Assembly (NCBI RefSeq): GCF_018408705.1
Contig: NZ_AP023420.1
Span: 2,108,001 to 2,172,000, forward strand
DNA: 64,000 nt
Reading direction: 5' to 3'
Origin: Pusillibacter faecalis
Lineage (GTDB): Bacteria > Bacillota > Clostridia > Oscillospirales > Oscillospiraceae
Shown: one piece after another, positions 25,545 to 33,975 of the stretch
How the letters are laid out: every line of letters begins with the position of its first letter
How positions within the stretch are numbered: the first letter of the stretch is position 1
Position numbers and translations under genes: made by a program
The notes under the pieces: model-generated
Told to the model about the DNA's origin: nothing
Databases searched by the model: none
Seen by the model: only the letters and a program-made list of their open reading frames with translations

Positions 25545-26411
25545 ATGTCTGTGAATGTGAAAGAAAACCTGGTTTCTCCGGGTCTGCCCCTGTGCGAGAG
25601 CTGCATGATGGAGCTGATTGTCCGTATGGCCGTCGAGGCGTGTGGCGAGGACACCATTCTCTTCGGCGGCCCCTGCTGTTGCGTGATGCAGGAAAAGACC
25701 GGAGTCCAGTACTACGGCACCATGATGACCAACATGGCCTCCAGCGCCTCCGGTGTTTCCCGCGCTCTGCGCCGCCAGGGCAAGGACACGACTTGCCTTT
25801 GTATTGCCGGCGACGGCACTACCGCCGACATCGCCTTCGGCTGCGTATCCGCGGCTGCAGAGCGCGGCGAGCGAATTTTGTACATTTGCTATGACAACGA
25901 GGCCTATATGAATACAGGTATCCAGCGCTCCTCTACTACGCCTTGGGGGGCCTGGACGAATACCACACCCATCGACACCAACAGCCGCGGCAAAAAAGCC
26001 AGCCCCAAGCCCGTCGCTGTTTTGATGGCGGAGCATGGCTGCGCCTATGCCTCCACCTGTAACCCTGCCTATATGAAAGATTTCAAGGAAAAGCTGAAGA
26101 AAGCGGTTGACGCCACCAAGCACGGCTTTGCCTATCTGCACGTCCTCTCCGCATGCCCCACTGGCTGGAAGGCGCCCGGAGACAAGGCTATCGAGATGTC
26201 CCGTATGGCCACCCAGACGAACTACTTCCCCCTTTGGGAGGCAGAGTACGGCGAATTCCGCATGACCGTCAAGACGCAGCCCCGGAAGCCGATCACGGAA
26301 TTCACCAAGTACATGCGCCGTTTCGCTCACCTGACGCCGGAGGAGTTGGACTTCCTGCAAAAGGATGTGGACACCCGCTATGAGCATGTGGCACGCCTTT
26401 GTAAGAACTGA
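25545..26411 (+). CDS. porB: 2-oxoacid:ferredoxin oxidoreductase beta subunit (TPP-binding)
   Basis: 288 residues. The thiamine-diphosphate motif runs from IAGDGTTADIAFG to NEAYMNTGIQRSSTTPWGAW, characteristic of pyruvate synthase beta chains. Cysteines C19 and C22 (CESC) with a later Cys pair probably hold the proximal 4Fe-4S cluster. Gene order gamma/delta-alpha-beta with short spacers indicates one transcript. Confidence 0.92.
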   Translation: MSVNVKENLVSPGLPLCESCMMELIVRMAVEACGEDTILFGGPCCCVMQEKTGVQYYGTMMTNMASSASGVSRALRRQGKDTTCLCIAGDGTTADIAFGCVSAAAERGERILYICYDNEAYMNTGIQRSSTTPWGAWTNTTPIDTNSRGKKASPKPVAVLMAEHGCAYASTCNPAYMKDFKEKLKKAVDATKHGFAYLHVLSACPTGWKAPGDKAIEMSRMATQTNYFPLWEAEYGEFRMTVKTQPRKPITEFTKYMRRFAHLTPEELDFLQKDVDTRYEHVARLCKN

Positions 26412-26433
26412 ATGAAGACGGGGAGGCGATGAG

Positions 26434-27345
26434 ATGAAATTAGGAATCATAGGCGGCGCCGGCCTTTTGGGGTCCACCACCGCGTTTGTGCTTGGCATGC
26501 GGGACATTCTGGACGAGATCAAGCTGGTCGATCTGAATGACAATGCCGCGAAAAATCAGGCCATGGACATGGGCCAGGCCATCCTGCCCTTCTCCAGAAC
26601 CAAGATTACTCCCGCACATTACGCGGACCTTGGCGACTGCGAGGTGATTCTGGTGACAGCGAATATGTCCACCCGCCAGGTCACAGACCGCAGCGAACGC
26701 CTTAAGGACAACATGGGGCTTCTTGGCCCGATTACCGCGGAGATCAAGGCTGTGTGCAGGCAGGACCCTATCGTGATCATTTGCACCAACCCGGTGGATG
26801 TTTTTACCTATGTCGGCTGGAAACTGATGGGCAGTGACCGCAGCAAGGTGATCGGCTTTTCCTCCAATGATACGATGCGTCTGAAGTGGGCTGTGGCGGA
26901 GGTCAAGGGGCTGGATTACCGTCGGCTGGAGTGTGTATGTATCGGTGAGCATGGCGACGCACAGGTGCGTCTGCTGGACCAGATGACCTATGACGGGCAG
27001 CCACTCACCCTGACGGCGGAGGAGACGGAGACCGTCATCTGTTTAACGAAGGAGTGGTTCAAGGAATTTTCTGGTCTGGGCATCAAGCGCAGCACCGGCT
27101 GGACCTCCGGTGTCAATCTGGCAGAGATGATTGAGGCGATCATGACGGACAGCAAAAAGCTGCTGCCCTGTTCTGCGGTGTTCGGCGGAGAGTTTGGCTA
27201 CAACGACGTTGCCTGTGGCGCGCTGTGTAGGCTGGGGAAAAACGGCGTGGAGGAGATCACGCTGCCTCTGAACAATGGACAGAAGGCAGAGATGGACGCA
27301 GCGGTTGCAAAAATTAAGGAACAGATTTCCTGGACCAACCTGTAA
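26434..27345 (+). CDS. Malate/lactate dehydrogenase family 2-hydroxyacid dehydrogenase, unusual specificity loop
   Basis: 303 residues, GGGAGG before ATG 26434. NAD motif GIIGGAGLLGS at the N-terminus; the catalytic His is in GEHGD and the Asp/Arg pair in NDTMRL. The substrate loop reads TANMSTRQVTDRSERL: the loop Arg (R86, Arg109 in dogfish numbering) is kept. The specificity position (102) is Thr80, not the Gln of lactate or Arg of malate dehydrogenases. The enzyme therefore probably oxidises or reduces another 2-hydroxy/2-oxo acid, fitting its place beside a POR. Confidence 0.88.
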   Translation: MKLGIIGGAGLLGSTTAFVLGMRDILDEIKLVDLNDNAAKNQAMDMGQAILPFSRTKITPAHYADLGDCEVILVTANMSTRQVTDRSERLKDNMGLLGPITAEIKAVCRQDPIVIICTNPVDVFTYVGWKLMGSDRSKVIGFSSNDTMRLKWAVAEVKGLDYRRLECVCIGEHGDAQVRLLDQMTYDGQPLTLTAEETETVICLTKEWFKEFSGLGIKRSTGWTSGVNLAEMIEAIMTDSKKLLPCSAVFGGEFGYNDVACGALCRLGKNGVEEITLPLNNGQKAEMDAAVAKIKEQISWTNL

Positions 27346-27674
27346 GTGCGGTTACAGGAGCCAAGTTTAGGCTGGACCGGGCACCGAGGTGGAGATGTCG
27401 ATGCCCGGTTCCACCGCGCGGCTGGGGAGAGTGCTATCATTATTCTACAAAAAATCACTCTATTAATGTTTGATATTGCCGAAGATAATGCTGTTATAAT
27501 GAAAATATATTGACAGTTTTACTGAAATGTATTATATATAAAATTACTAGAATGATATGGAAAGCTCTTCCGGCATTTGTTGAAAATGTTTGTACCCGGA
27601 AAGAGACTTTTTCTTTCCTAAAAATACAAAACTGTATTTGATAATAATGAACTATGTTGGGGGGGGTACGAGGC
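27346..27674 (+). promoter_or_regulatory. 329-base intergenic control region before the tct operon
   Basis: The first part has a weak ACCGGGCA/TGCCCGGT stem that may end the POR operon. The rest is AT-rich, with a promoter at 27510-27538. A hairpin (about 27564-27607) is followed by CTTTTTCTTTCC and could attenuate the leader. At 27633-27644 TATTTGATAATA equals part of the 28-bp shared operator. No gene is seen. Confidence 0.55.
27510..27538 (+). promoter_or_regulatory. Promoter of the reductase-tctCBA operon
   Basis: TTGACA (27510-27515), 17-bp spacer, TATATA (27533-27538). Confidence 0.72.
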
Positions 27675-28568
27675 ATGGAACACAGCCTTGGGTTTCTTGG
27701 CTTTGGGGAGGCGGCGTCTCAGATCGCATGTGGTTTTCACACACAGGGCATCACGGAAAACGCCGCCTATGATGTGGCAATGAACACAAAGGGAGGACAG
27801 AAAAAATTGCTGGGGGAGCGCCTGCAGGAGACAGACGTGACCCCAGTGGAGTCTATCGAACAGCTGATGAGGCGTAGCAGGATTATTTTCCTGGTCGTCC
27901 CGGCAAAGTTTGCAAGGGACGCGGCCATGGAGGCCCTGCCTTATATGACGAAGGAGCACATCTTTTGCGATCTGACCACCAATAAGCCATCGGTAAAGGA
28001 AGAACTTGGACGGTCATTTGCAGAGAGGGGGTATTTGTATGTGGATGCCTCCGTAATGGGAGCAGTTCCCATCTACCAGCATCGGACGCCTATGTATGTC
28101 TGCGGAAATGGGGCGAAGGAGATGATCCGGCTCATGACCCCGCTTGGCATGAACCTTACATATGTGGGGGAAGAGGCCGGAAGGGCTGTCAAAATGAAGC
28201 TCACCCGCAGCATTTTCGTCAAGGGCGTAGAGGCACTGACCCTGGAGACGCTCATGACGGCGAGAAAGCTTGGGATTGAGAAGGAGATCGTGGAGGGCAT
28301 TGAGGCGTCCTTCCAAAAACTGGGCTTCACCCGCTTTTGTGGACAGCTGGTGACAAGCGGTGTTCTGCACGCGGAGCGGCGATCCTATGAGGCGTTGGAA
28401 TGCAGGGAGTTGGAGGATGAGTTGGGCCTGAACTCTCTCATGGCGGAGGCAGCCTTCCAAAAGCTCAAGTGGTATGCGGAGTACGGTTACACAAAAATGG
28501 ACCCACTGCCTCTGTGCAGCAGTCTGGACGAGCTGTATACCCTCTGGGAGAGAACAGGAGTACTCTGA
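27675..28568 (+). CDS. NAD(P)-dependent 6-phosphogluconate/3-hydroxyisobutyrate dehydrogenase-like protein (DUF1932 type)
   Basis: 297 residues from ATG 27675 (GGGGGGGTACGAGGC before it). N-terminal GFLGFGEAASQIA is a dinucleotide fold; residues about 165-290 are helical like DUF1932 proteins, with K173 (GRAVKMK) in the place of the catalytic lysine of beta-hydroxyacid dehydrogenases. Such proteins act on beta-hydroxy acids or related aryl alcohols. It opens the operon with the tripartite transporter, so it probably handles the imported acid or a derivative (inference). Confidence 0.75.
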   Translation: MEHSLGFLGFGEAASQIACGFHTQGITENAAYDVAMNTKGGQKKLLGERLQETDVTPVESIEQLMRRSRIIFLVVPAKFARDAAMEALPYMTKEHIFCDLTTNKPSVKEELGRSFAERGYLYVDASVMGAVPIYQHRTPMYVCGNGAKEMIRLMTPLGMNLTYVGEEAGRAVKMKLTRSIFVKGVEALTLETLMTARKLGIEKEIVEGIEASFQKLGFTRFCGQLVTSGVLHAERRSYEALECRELEDELGLNSLMAEAAFQKLKWYAEYGYTKMDPLPLCSSLDELYTLWERTGVL

Positions 28569-28621
28569 TGGATGGAAGCGAGCAAAGCAGTAATGCTTAA
28601 AAAGAAAAAAGGAGTATTGAC

Positions 28622-29758
28622 ATGAAAAAGAAATTGTTGTCCCTGTTGATGGCGGCCATGATGATGACTGCGATTCTGGCCGGCTGCGGAGGCGATACCG
28701 CTCCCGCAGACGACTCCGTCGGAGACGGAAGCGGCGCTGTGGCAAACCCTGACTACCCGAACAACGGAACCATCAACTGCGTGGTCGGCTGGTCAGCCGG
28801 CGGTACCACGGATTTGGTGGCACGCAAGGTGGCAGCCCTGATGTCCCAGGAACTAGGCTGCAACAACAACTGTACCAATGTCAACGGCGCTTCTGGCTCC
28901 ATTGCCGCCACGCAGGTGACTGCGGAGGGCACCGACGGCGAAACCGCCTGGGGCGGTATGATCTCCGCGATTAACACCTGGCGCGCCATGGGCTATAACG
29001 ATATGAGCTGGAAGGACTGGTACACGTTTATCAGCTGCCAAACGGACTTCGTCCTGGTCGTGGCGGGCAGCTCTGATTTTGAAACCTATCAGGACTTCGT
29101 GGATTATGCCGCTGCCAATCCCGGCAAACTGAGCTCCGGCAACCCCGGCCTGGGCAGCGTCGGGCATCTGGCCGCCGTTACCTTCTGCAACGCGTTCGGT
29201 ATTGAGACCAACCATGTTCCCTATTCCGGCGGTCGCGCCGCTGCAATCGGCGTTATGGGCGGTGAGATCGATTATCTGTTCATCGCCTACGGCGACGTGT
29301 ATGACCTGATTGAATCCGGAGACCTGAAGCCTCTGGCCTGCACCGGCGAAAGCGACAAGATTGTTACCATGGCAGACGATACGGAGATTACAATCCCCAC
29401 ACTGGACGGCGAGAAACCTGAGATTGCGGAGACCACCAACAAGTTGGCCATGTGGGGCGTGGCCCTTCCTCGGACCGCCCCTGCCGAACAGGTCCTAGCC
29501 TTCCAGCAGGCATGGCAGGATGCCGTGGATTCCGAAGAGTTTAAGGCTTACTGTGAGGAAATCGGCATCAAACCTGCTGCCATCACCGGTGATGAGGCCG
29601 ACAAGCTCCTCTCCGAGGGCGAGGCCGTCTATGTAGAGCTGTTGGAGAGCTTGGATATGACCACCGTCAGCGCTGCTGATCTTGGCATCGCATCCTCTGC
29701 AGAATACAGTTGGGACAACGTGGACACCTCCGACCTAATCCCCTGGCCCGCCGCCTGA
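28622..29758 (+). CDS. tctC: TctC-family tripartite tricarboxylate transporter receptor lipoprotein
   Basis: 378 residues with a lipoprotein signal (ILAGCGG, Cys22) and an acidic linker. The body is a Bug/TctC receptor: INCVVGWSAGGTTDLVAR at the first lobe, VNGASGSIAATQ and VPYSGGRAAAIGVMGGEIDY. It captures a carboxylic acid outside the cell and hands it to TctAB. A 14-bp hairpin after the gene may protect this part of the mRNA, giving more receptor than permease. Confidence 0.92.
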   Translation: MKKKLLSLLMAAMMMTAILAGCGGDTAPADDSVGDGSGAVANPDYPNNGTINCVVGWSAGGTTDLVARKVAALMSQELGCNNNCTNVNGASGSIAATQVTAEGTDGETAWGGMISAINTWRAMGYNDMSWKDWYTFISCQTDFVLVVAGSSDFETYQDFVDYAAANPGKLSSGNPGLGSVGHLAAVTFCNAFGIETNHVPYSGGRAAAIGVMGGEIDYLFIAYGDVYDLIESGDLKPLACTGESDKIVTMADDTEITIPTLDGEKPEIAETTNKLAMWGVALPRTAPAEQVLAFQQAWQDAVDSEEFKAYCEEIGIKPAAITGDEADKLLSEGEAVYVELLESLDMTTVSAADLGIASSAEYSWDNVDTSDLIPWPAA

Positions 29759-29788
29759 GAACGGTGCTCTCAGCACGCATGATCCATT

Positions 29789-29822
29789 AATGGGCAGAGG
29801 AGATACCGCTCCTCTGCCCATT
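29789..29822 (+). other. Intercistronic mRNA hairpin after tctC
   Basis: Perfect 14-bp stem (29789-29802 / 29809-29822) with 6-nt loop and no T-tract. Likely an mRNA stabiliser or partial terminator between the receptor and membrane genes. Confidence 0.65.
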
Positions 29823-29899
29823 CGGGGAAGCTGTATTTTGACTGGAAACAAGGAAGCCATACGTGAGGGTATGGCCGCGATACGAAGGAGGTATCTGGT

Positions 29900-30367
29900 T
29901 TGGCACAAAAGCTGAAACAAGGCGCAGAGGGAATTGTCATCATGCTGATCGGCCTTTTCCTGCTGGTCAACTCCATCAACATTCCCAACAACCCCATTAA
30001 GCAGGAGGGAATGGCGAATGTGCTGGCGCAGGCCAAGTTTGTTCCCATTGTGATGAGCGCGGGGGTCTTGATCCTGGGCGCGGTACTCTTCCTCAAGCAG
30101 GTGGGCGGCAAGGATAAGAGCGCCAGCCTGACAAAGGCGGAGTGGACTCGCATGGGCGTTGTACTGGTTCTGACAGCTGCGTATATTTTTGCCGCATACA
30201 TGTTCAAGTTCATGATTCCCACCATCGTCTACGCATTCGCGTTGGTGTTCTTCCTGAATTGGAAGGCCAGAAAGAGCTGGCAGATCGTGTTTTTTGCGAT
30301 TCTGGTGATTGCGCTGGGGTTATATGGCATGCCGCTGCTGATCAACCTCAAGATTCCCATGCTGTGA
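29900..30367 (+). CDS. tctB: TctB-family small transporter subunit
   Basis: 155 residues from a TTG start eight bases after a strong AAGGAGG; no ATG fits. Four hydrophobic segments (about 12-30, 52-68, 88-106, 112-150) match TctB. It partners TctA in sodium-coupled uptake of di- or tricarboxylates. Confidence 0.85.
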   Translation: MAQKLKQGAEGIVIMLIGLFLLVNSINIPNNPIKQEGMANVLAQAKFVPIVMSAGVLILGAVLFLKQVGGKDKSASLTKAEWTRMGVVLVLTAAYIFAAYMFKFMIPTIVYAFALVFFLNWKARKSWQIVFFAILVIALGLYGMPLLINLKIPML

Positions 30368-30387
30368 AACAAGGAGGATAAGAAAGT

Positions 30388-31938
30388 ATGTCAATTGTAG
30401 CAGAATGGTCCTATCTTCCCTCCACACTGTTGGATATCATCACAGATCCCTGGACACTGCTGATCCTGCTGGGCGGCGTTATACTGGGCTATATCATCGG
30501 CGTGATCCCAGGCCTGGGTCCCACGATGGGCATGGCGCTGGTTCTTGGCATTATCTATAAGATGGAAACCAACCATGCACTGGCGCTGCTGCTGGGAATT
30601 CTGGTGGCTGCCATCTCAACAGGCGGCATTACGGCATGTCTAGCTAACATTCCGGGCACAGCCGCCGCCGCGGCCACCGTTGTGGATGGGTACCCCCTGG
30701 CAAGAAAGGGACGCGGCGCGGAAGCGGTTGGCTACACGCTCTACTCCTCCATCTTTGCCTGCGTCGCGTCTATGATCATCGTGTTCTTTATTCAGCCGTT
30801 CGTCGCCACGGTTGCCTTGAAGTTTGGCAACTGGGAGGTCTTTTTATTCTGTCTGTTCGGACTGATCATCGTCGGCTCCCTGGTGGGCAAGGATGTGGTG
30901 CGCGGGTGGATTTCCGCTCTGTTAGGCGTAATCCTGGCGCTGGTGGGCTGCGAAACCATTCAGTCCGTGCAGGTGCTGACCTTTGGAAAGCCTGCGCTGA
31001 TGAGCGGTCTGAACAGCACGGTGGCCATTCTGGGTCTGTTCGGCCTGGGCGAGGTGTTCTTCACACTGCGTGAAAACTCCCCCATCAAGGTCACTGGACA
31101 GTCTGGCTTCCCCAAGATCAATCTCCGCGAGTTCGGCCGCAACAAGCTGAACATCCTCCGCAGCCTGTTTGCCGGCATGTGGGTCGGCTTCATCCCGGGC
31201 ATCGGTGAGTCCGCAGCCTGTTGGTTCTCCTATGATCTGGCGAAGAAAGGGGCCAAGCATCCGGAGAAATTCGGAAAGGGCGAGCCTGCGGGCGTCATCG
31301 CCGCGGAGATTGCCAATAATGCGTCCACGGTCGGTGCCTTGATCCCCAGCTTGGCGCTGGGCATTCCCGGCAGTGCAACGACCTCGGTGTTTATCGCAGC
31401 ACTGTTCCTGCTGGGCTTCCGTCCCGGTCCCACACTCATGAACGACGCACCCGGCATCCTCTGCAAGATCACGGTTCTGATGGTCCTGGCCGGTATTCTG
31501 CTGGCCGTTGTGGGCTTTTTCCTGTCCCGGTTCGCCATCAAGTTCCTAACGGTTGACAACAACCTGCTGATGCCGTTTGTTGTGGTGTTCTGCGTAGTTG
31601 GTTCCTACGCCACGACCTATACCATGACCAGCGTGCTGATGCTGCTGTTCTTCGGCGTTCTGGGCATGCTGATGAAGATCTACAAGTATCCGATTCCTCC
31701 CATGCTGCTGGGACTGCTGATCGGCCGGACCCTGGACGAGTACTTCCGGCGGTCCATCTTGCAGTATCCTAATGACCCCATCGGCATGGTGACTCGCCCC
31801 ATTGGTATCGCGATTTCCATTTTCCTGATTTTCATGATCATCCTTAGTTTCAAGACCTCCAAAACAACGACAAAGACGGACGAAGAAATGGAGGAGATTG
31901 AGAAGAATCTACAAGAAGCTGTTTCTGAAGAGGCATAA
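30388..31938 (+). CDS. tctA: TctA-family large transporter subunit
   Basis: 516 residues, about a dozen membrane segments. Conserved TctA stretches are visible: GVIPGLGPTMGMAL, GGITACLANIPGTAAAAATV, GFIPGIGESAACWFSYDLAKK and LALGIPGSATTSVFIAALFLLG. It forms the membrane channel of the tripartite carboxylate transporter. Charged C-terminal tail (TDEEMEEIEKNLQEAV). The cargo is unknown; the surrounding island suggests an aromatic or unsaturated acid rather than citrate. Confidence 0.93.
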   Translation: MSIVAEWSYLPSTLLDIITDPWTLLILLGGVILGYIIGVIPGLGPTMGMALVLGIIYKMETNHALALLLGILVAAISTGGITACLANIPGTAAAAATVVDGYPLARKGRGAEAVGYTLYSSIFACVASMIIVFFIQPFVATVALKFGNWEVFLFCLFGLIIVGSLVGKDVVRGWISALLGVILALVGCETIQSVQVLTFGKPALMSGLNSTVAILGLFGLGEVFFTLRENSPIKVTGQSGFPKINLREFGRNKLNILRSLFAGMWVGFIPGIGESAACWFSYDLAKKGAKHPEKFGKGEPAGVIAAEIANNASTVGALIPSLALGIPGSATTSVFIAALFLLGFRPGPTLMNDAPGILCKITVLMVLAGILLAVVGFFLSRFAIKFLTVDNNLLMPFVVVFCVVGSYATTYTMTSVLMLLFFGVLGMLMKIYKYPIPPMLLGLLIGRTLDEYFRRSILQYPNDPIGMVTRPIGIAISIFLIFMIILSFKTSKTTTKTDEEMEEIEKNLQEAVSEEA

Positions 31939-31950
31939 CCATCCCACAAG

Positions 31951-31990
31951 ACACCCCCGCCGCCTAAAAGAGCAGGCGGCAGGGGTGTTT
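31951..31990 (+). terminator. Hairpin after tctA
   Basis: 15-bp stem with one mismatch (31951-31965 / 31974-31988), 8-nt loop, short T-run (GTTT). Probably partial termination before the EamA gene. Confidence 0.7.
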
Positions 31991-32022
31991 GCCATTCACA
32001 GCGAATCCTGCCTGGGAGGTCC

Positions 32023-32895
32023 ATGATGGCAATCAAAATGACAGACGCCCAAAAGGGCGTATCTCTGGCAATTCTCAGCGCGCTGTTCTATTCCCTGATC
32101 TCTGTTTGCGTCAAGTGGATCGGGGGGGCGCTTCCCACAATGGAAATTGTCTTTTTCCGGGCGCTTGTGATGCTTCTGGTGGGTAGCGGCTCCATGGTGC
32201 TCCGGCATCAAAAGCTGGGGAGAAAGCATCGGTTTCTCCTGATTCTGCGGGGCTTGAGCGGAGCTATGGGGGCCTTTACCTATTATGCGGCTCTCGCGAT
32301 GATCCCCCTTGCGGAGACCATGGCACTGGTCAACTTGAGCCCGTTCATCGTCAGCATCCTGGCCGGACTATTCCTGAAGGAGGAGATCCGCAGGAACCAC
32401 CTCCTGGCGCTGTTGATCAGCTTCGCCGGGGCGCTTTGCATTATCCGACCTACCTTCGAGGGCGTGGGTGCCGGATATCTTGTTGCATTTGCGTCAGCGG
32501 TGATCACGGGCTGCTCGTACACGCTGGTGAGAAAGCTGAAACATGATGTGGACACGCCCACCATCGTGTTTTATTATAATGTTGTCTCCATTTTGGTGGC
32601 GTTTCCTGTGATGCTGATGGGCGGGTTTGTGATGCCCGTGGGCGCGGAGTGGTTTAAGCTGGTCTGCCTGGGACTGGCGGCGCTGCTCTTTAACCAGCTG
32701 AACACGTCGGCCTACCAGTATGCCGCTGCGGGGAAAATATCCATATATAATTATCTCTCCATCATCTTTTCCGCGGTGTTCGGGAGTTTCCTGTGGAACG
32801 AGCATCTGATCCTGGGAACAGGAATCGGCATCGCGCTGATTCTGACCGGCGCGGCTCTCTCGTTCTGGAGTGGCCGAGAAGACCGGAGGAGTTAA
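32023..32895 (+). CDS. EamA/DMT-superfamily transporter
   Basis: 290 residues, start ATG 32023 (or the adjacent ATG 32026) behind GGGAGG. Ten hydrophobic segments in two EamA repeats; FRALVMLLVGS, LRGLSGAMGAFTYYAAL and PLAETMALVNLSPFIVSILAG are typical. Members export or import metabolites by exchange. In this island it could export a decarboxylation product or import a second substrate. Co-directional with ubiX and the LpdD-like gene. Confidence 0.88.
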   Translation: MMAIKMTDAQKGVSLAILSALFYSLISVCVKWIGGALPTMEIVFFRALVMLLVGSGSMVLRHQKLGRKHRFLLILRGLSGAMGAFTYYAALAMIPLAETMALVNLSPFIVSILAGLFLKEEIRRNHLLALLISFAGALCIIRPTFEGVGAGYLVAFASAVITGCSYTLVRKLKHDVDTPTIVFYYNVVSILVAFPVMLMGGFVMPVGAEWFKLVCLGLAALLFNQLNTSAYQYAAAGKISIYNYLSIIFSAVFGSFLWNEHLILGTGIGIALILTGAALSFWSGREDRRS

Positions 32896-32929
32896 CGGAG
32901 ACACGGAGACGAATTGCTTGGGAGGCGGT

Positions 32930-33499
32930 ATGATGAAACATGTGATCGTTGGGATCAGCGGCGCATCAGGCACGGCCATCGCGGCCGCTGTGCTGGAACG
33001 GTTGAAGCGGGAGTCGGACTGGCGCACATTTTTGATTATGACACCGGCCGCAGAGACAACCGCGGAGATTGAATATGCACCGGGTGTGGATCAGCTGAAA
33101 GCGCTTGCCGACGTAGTCTGCAGCCCACGAGACATCGGAAATTCCGTCGCCAGCGGAACATTTCGGACAGAGGGCATGGTCATCGTGCCGTGCAGCATGA
33201 AGACCGTGGCCGGGATTGCCTGCGGCTATACCGACAACCTGCTGCTGCGGGCGGCAGATGTCGTGCTGAAGGAACGCCGGCAGCTAACCTTGGTTCCCCG
33301 CGAGGCGCCTATGAACGTGATCCACTGCCGGAACCTGCTGACGCTGGCCGAACTGGGGTGCACGATCATTCCGCCTGTGATGACGTTCTATAATCGCCCG
33401 GAGTCCATTTCAGATATGGTGCGGCATATCGCGTGCAAGGTCCTTGACAGCTTCGGTATCTACGAAAACGATATGGACAGGTGGGAGTATCACACATGA
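32930..33499 (+). CDS. ubiX: UbiX-family flavin prenyltransferase
   Basis: 189 residues from ATG 32930 (GGGAGGCGGT before two ATGs); the longer frame into the EamA gene is not needed. FMN-binding GISGASGTAIA, MVIVPCSMKT, RRQLTLVPREAPMNVIH and PPVMTFYNRPESISDMV are diagnostic. It prenylates FMN with dimethylallyl phosphate to form the cofactor of UbiD enzymes such as the one at 19.3 kb. Its stop overlaps the LpdD-like start (ATGA). Confidence 0.93.
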   Translation: MMKHVIVGISGASGTAIAAAVLERLKRESDWRTFLIMTPAAETTAEIEYAPGVDQLKALADVVCSPRDIGNSVASGTFRTEGMVIVPCSMKTVAGIACGYTDNLLLRAADVVLKERRQLTLVPREAPMNVIHCRNLLTLAELGCTIIPPVMTFYNRPESISDMVRHIACKVLDSFGIYENDMDRWEYHT

Positions 33500-33852
33500 C
33501 GGGGATGCTGAATACTGGGAGCAGCCGCTTGAATGTCAGCCTGTGCTGGGAGCGGATCGGAGATGACTGGTCGATCACGCTAAGCGGCGGTGAACGGCCG
33601 CACATCGGAGCGGCAGCAGCGGCATGGTGGCAGGGGGAGCGCGTCGAGTGTAGCGTCGTAACGGTGCCAGGGCATCGGGAGACGGAGCTGGCATTTTCCT
33701 GTGCCGTCCGCTGTTGCGCGGTGCTGCAAAAGACGGTTCTGGTGAGCTGCGGCATCCATATTGACGCAGCAGAGAAGGCCGAGGTTGAGCAGCTGGTTGA
33801 GATGGCCGCTGGCCTCACAGAGCGGTTTCTTGAAAAAATCCGGGAGATATAG
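33496..33852 (+). CDS. LpdD-like prenylated-flavin chaperone / UbiD accessory protein
   Basis: 118 residues from ATG 33496. The motifs GGERPHIGA (31-39), PGHRE (58-62) and GIHIDAAEKAEVEQL (86-100) match the small LpdD subunit known from gallate decarboxylase loci (LpdB/C/D). In the present island UbiX (B) and LpdD are adjacent while the UbiD-like (C) gene is 12 kb away. It probably carries prenyl-FMN to the decarboxylase or stabilises it. No confident alternative. Confidence 0.75.
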   Translation: MTGMLNTGSSRLNVSLCWERIGDDWSITLSGGERPHIGAAAAAWWQGERVECSVVTVPGHRETELAFSCAVRCCAVLQKTVLVSCGIHIDAAEKAEVEQLVEMAAGLTERFLEKIREI

Positions 33853-33891
33853 GAGCCAGCGCGGCTTTTTTAAAAAAAGTTGAGATTTCTC

Positions 33892-33920
33892 TTGACAAAC
33901 CGAAGAAAACATTTTTAAAT
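33892..33920 (+). promoter_or_regulatory. Promoter of nifJ
   Basis: TTGACA (33892-33897), 17-bp spacer, TTAAAT (33915-33920); the 28-bp operator starts about 8 bases past the expected start site. Confidence 0.65.
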
Positions 33921-33934
33921 ATTCTTATCAATAA

Positions 33935-33962
33935 ATAAGAACGATGTTTGATAATATCAAAA
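33935..33962 (+). promoter_or_regulatory. 28-bp shared operator candidate, copy 2
   Basis: 27/28 identical to 14522-14549. Core GATGTT-TGAT-AATATC. Ends 13 bases before the nifJ ATG, as copy 1 does before its gene. Position just downstream of the promoter suits a repressor block. Confidence 0.75.
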
Positions 33963-33975
33963 AGGAGGGGACGTC

